Program-made: the position numbers and the translations under genes
Source: an uncultured Lachnospiraceae bacterium
GTDB lineage: Bacteria; Bacillota_A; Clostridia; Lachnospirales; Lachnospiraceae
Assembly (NCBI GenBank): GCA_947564305.1
Contig: CANOBT010000080.1
Coordinates: 1 to 24,492 of the forward strand
Direction of reading: 5' to 3'
DNA length: 24,492 bases
Part shown: piece by piece, positions 23,879 through 24,492 of the stretch
Layout of the letters: each line of letters opens with the position of its first letter
Position numbering within the stretch: the first letter of the stretch is position 1
The notes under the pieces: model-generated
The model's database searches: none
What the model was told of the DNA's origin: nothing
The model's input: only the letters and a program-made list of their open reading frames with translations

Positions 23879-23916
23879 CTCCCCTTGCTCTTGACTATAA
23901 ATACAAGGGGAGTTTT
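23879..23916 (+). terminator. Terminator after the GH94 remnant
   Basis: CTCCCCTTG (23879-23887) pairs perfectly with CAAGGGGAG (23904-23912), followed by TTTTATT. Confidence 0.85.
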
Positions 23917-23934
23917 ATTCTAGCGAAGCAACGA

Positions 23935-23966
23935 GCCAAATGTACATGCGGGCATGTACATTTGGC
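23935..23966 (+). repeat. 32-bp perfect palindrome between the convergent gene ends
   Basis: GCCAAATGTACATGC (23935-23949), two G, then its exact complement GCATGTACATTTGGC (23952-23966). The flanks are GC-rich (GCGAAGCAACGA before, GACTGCCGCGAGG after). No T tract follows directly, so it is more like a REP-type element than a terminator, though it lies between convergent genes. Confidence 0.7.
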
Positions 23967-24025
23967 GACTGCCGCGAGGTTTTTGACTTATATGACTTGA
24001 ATCTTATAAACACTACCAAAAGAGC

Positions 24026-24492
24026 CTATGTAAATGCGATGTGGTGTTTAGCCAGCAATTCTTTGAGCTGGCTGTTTTCAACGCTTAAGGCGTCCCTTTC
24101 AGCATTCAGAGCATCTTTTTCAGCGCTTAAAGCGTCCTTTTCAGCATTCAGAGCATCATTTTCAGCACGCAGGGCATCATTCTCAGCACGCATATGTTCT
24201 TCTCCGATTTTAATCCCCTTATGAATTCCACGGTTTTCCACGATATCTAATACTTCACACATGTTTTTTGCACCTCCTTCTAATGTGGCATTCTGAACAT
24301 TGAGAAATCTCTGGTCTTCGGTCATAACAGACATAAATTTTAAAATGGCATCAACATGCTTTATTGTCTTCTTACTTGGAACGTAGGTGTTGTTTTTTCG
24401 TGTCTGCACAAAATAGTCTGCTACAATCTGAAAATCGCTTTTAAATAATTTGACCTGCTGTTCTGTTAAATGTGCGATTTCGAATATATGGA
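24026..24492 (-). CDS. Rpn-type recombination-promoting nuclease/putative transposase, C-terminal part
   Basis: Minus-strand frame open from the window edge (first residues HIFEIAHLTEQQVKLFKSDFQIVADYF) to the stop at 24026; about 155 residues seen. The segment LTEQQ..FKSDFQIVADYF, then HVDAILKFMSVMTEDQRF and AKNMCEVLDIVENRGIHKGI is the C-terminal half of Rpn/PD-(D/E)XK transposase-like nucleases common in Lachnospiraceae. The nuclease motif itself lies outside the window. The end of the protein is a coiled coil of six 7-residue repeats (RAENDAL, NAEKDAL, SAEKDAL and so on) in place of the short tail usual for the family. Such proteins may promote recA-independent recombination; the role here is unknown. 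Confidence 0.72.
   Translation of the reverse strand, partial: HIFEIAHLTEQQVKLFKSDFQIVADYFVQTRKNNTYVPSKKTIKHVDAILKFMSVMTEDQRFLNVQNATLEGGAKNMCEVLDIVENRGIHKGIKIGEEHMRAENDALRAENDALNAEKDALSAEKDALNAERDALSVENSQLKELLAKHHIAFT
24068..24193 (-). repeat. 21-bp tandem repeats encoding the Rpn coiled coil
   Basis: Six 21-bp units in frame, each encoding a heptad of the type (L)xAExDA. Third-position changes and D/E, R/K swaps keep the heptads alike. The copy number should vary between strains by slippage, changing coil length without breaking the frame. Confidence 0.75.

Noticed and set aside
24068..24193. Possible CRISPR-like array
   Set aside because: The repeats are contiguous 21-bp coding units without spacers.

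Overview
The window looks like a chromosomal stretch from a Lachnospiraceae-type gut Firmicute (Clostridium cluster XIVa relative). This is inferred from strong AGGAGG-type ribosome binding sites with ATG/TTG/GTG starts, sigma-A-like promoters, a tyrosine T-box leader in front of tyrS, a GPH-family sugar symporter, an AAA-ATPase/PD-(D/E)XK protein, an Rpn-type nuclease and a GH94 remnant. No rRNA, tRNA, CRISPR array or complete insertion sequence was seen. Base composition is uneven: roughly 1-5000 and 21700-22460 are clearly richer in A+T than the rest.

Layout. (1) 1-4850, AT-rich carbohydrate module: a partial minus-strand gene, a DUF1349 protein behind a near-consensus promoter, an AraC regulator, then a GPH symporter and an alpha/beta-hydrolase esterase. 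(2) 5119-10557, export and sensing cluster: ABC ATPase, six-TM permease, a membrane-anchored HExxH protein, an OmpR-type response regulator and its histidine kinase, and a convergent MerR regulator. (3) 10590-11160, a gene-free interval with a MerR-type operator, a 167-bp self-complementary element with GTCAAGT at both borders, and a promoter-terminator pair that would give a ~125-nt RNA. (4) 11169-15055, a large hybrid histidine kinase with two receiver domains, followed by a DUF89/ARMT1-like phosphatase. (5) 15052-16717, T-box-controlled tyrS, whose promoter overlaps the stop codon of the DUF89 gene. (6) 16799-18466, an AAA-ATPase/PD-(D/E)XK protein whose promoter shares a 21-bp block with the promoter at 10860. 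(7) 18516-21686, a LytTR response regulator and GHKL sensor kinase, then tandem repeats and a lipoprotein gene. Matching CARTSNTTT box pairs precede both the regulator and the lipoprotein. (8) 21730-24492, a decaying accessory zone: an MNT nucleotidyltransferase with a HEPN partner cut off just where the catalytic His is expected, a GH94 phosphorylase broken by a frameshift and a large internal deletion, a 32-bp perfect palindrome, and the C-terminal part of an Rpn nuclease with a repeat-encoded coiled coil.

How it works together (inference): four regulatory units (AraC, OmpR-type two-component, hybrid kinase, LytTR two-component) each sit next to their probable targets. The best leads for something new are the LytTR box pairs with the lipoprotein, the HExxH protein inside the ABC/two-component cluster, and the structured intergenic element with the adjoining putative small RNA. 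No complete, clearly undescribed multi-gene system can be claimed from sequence reading alone.
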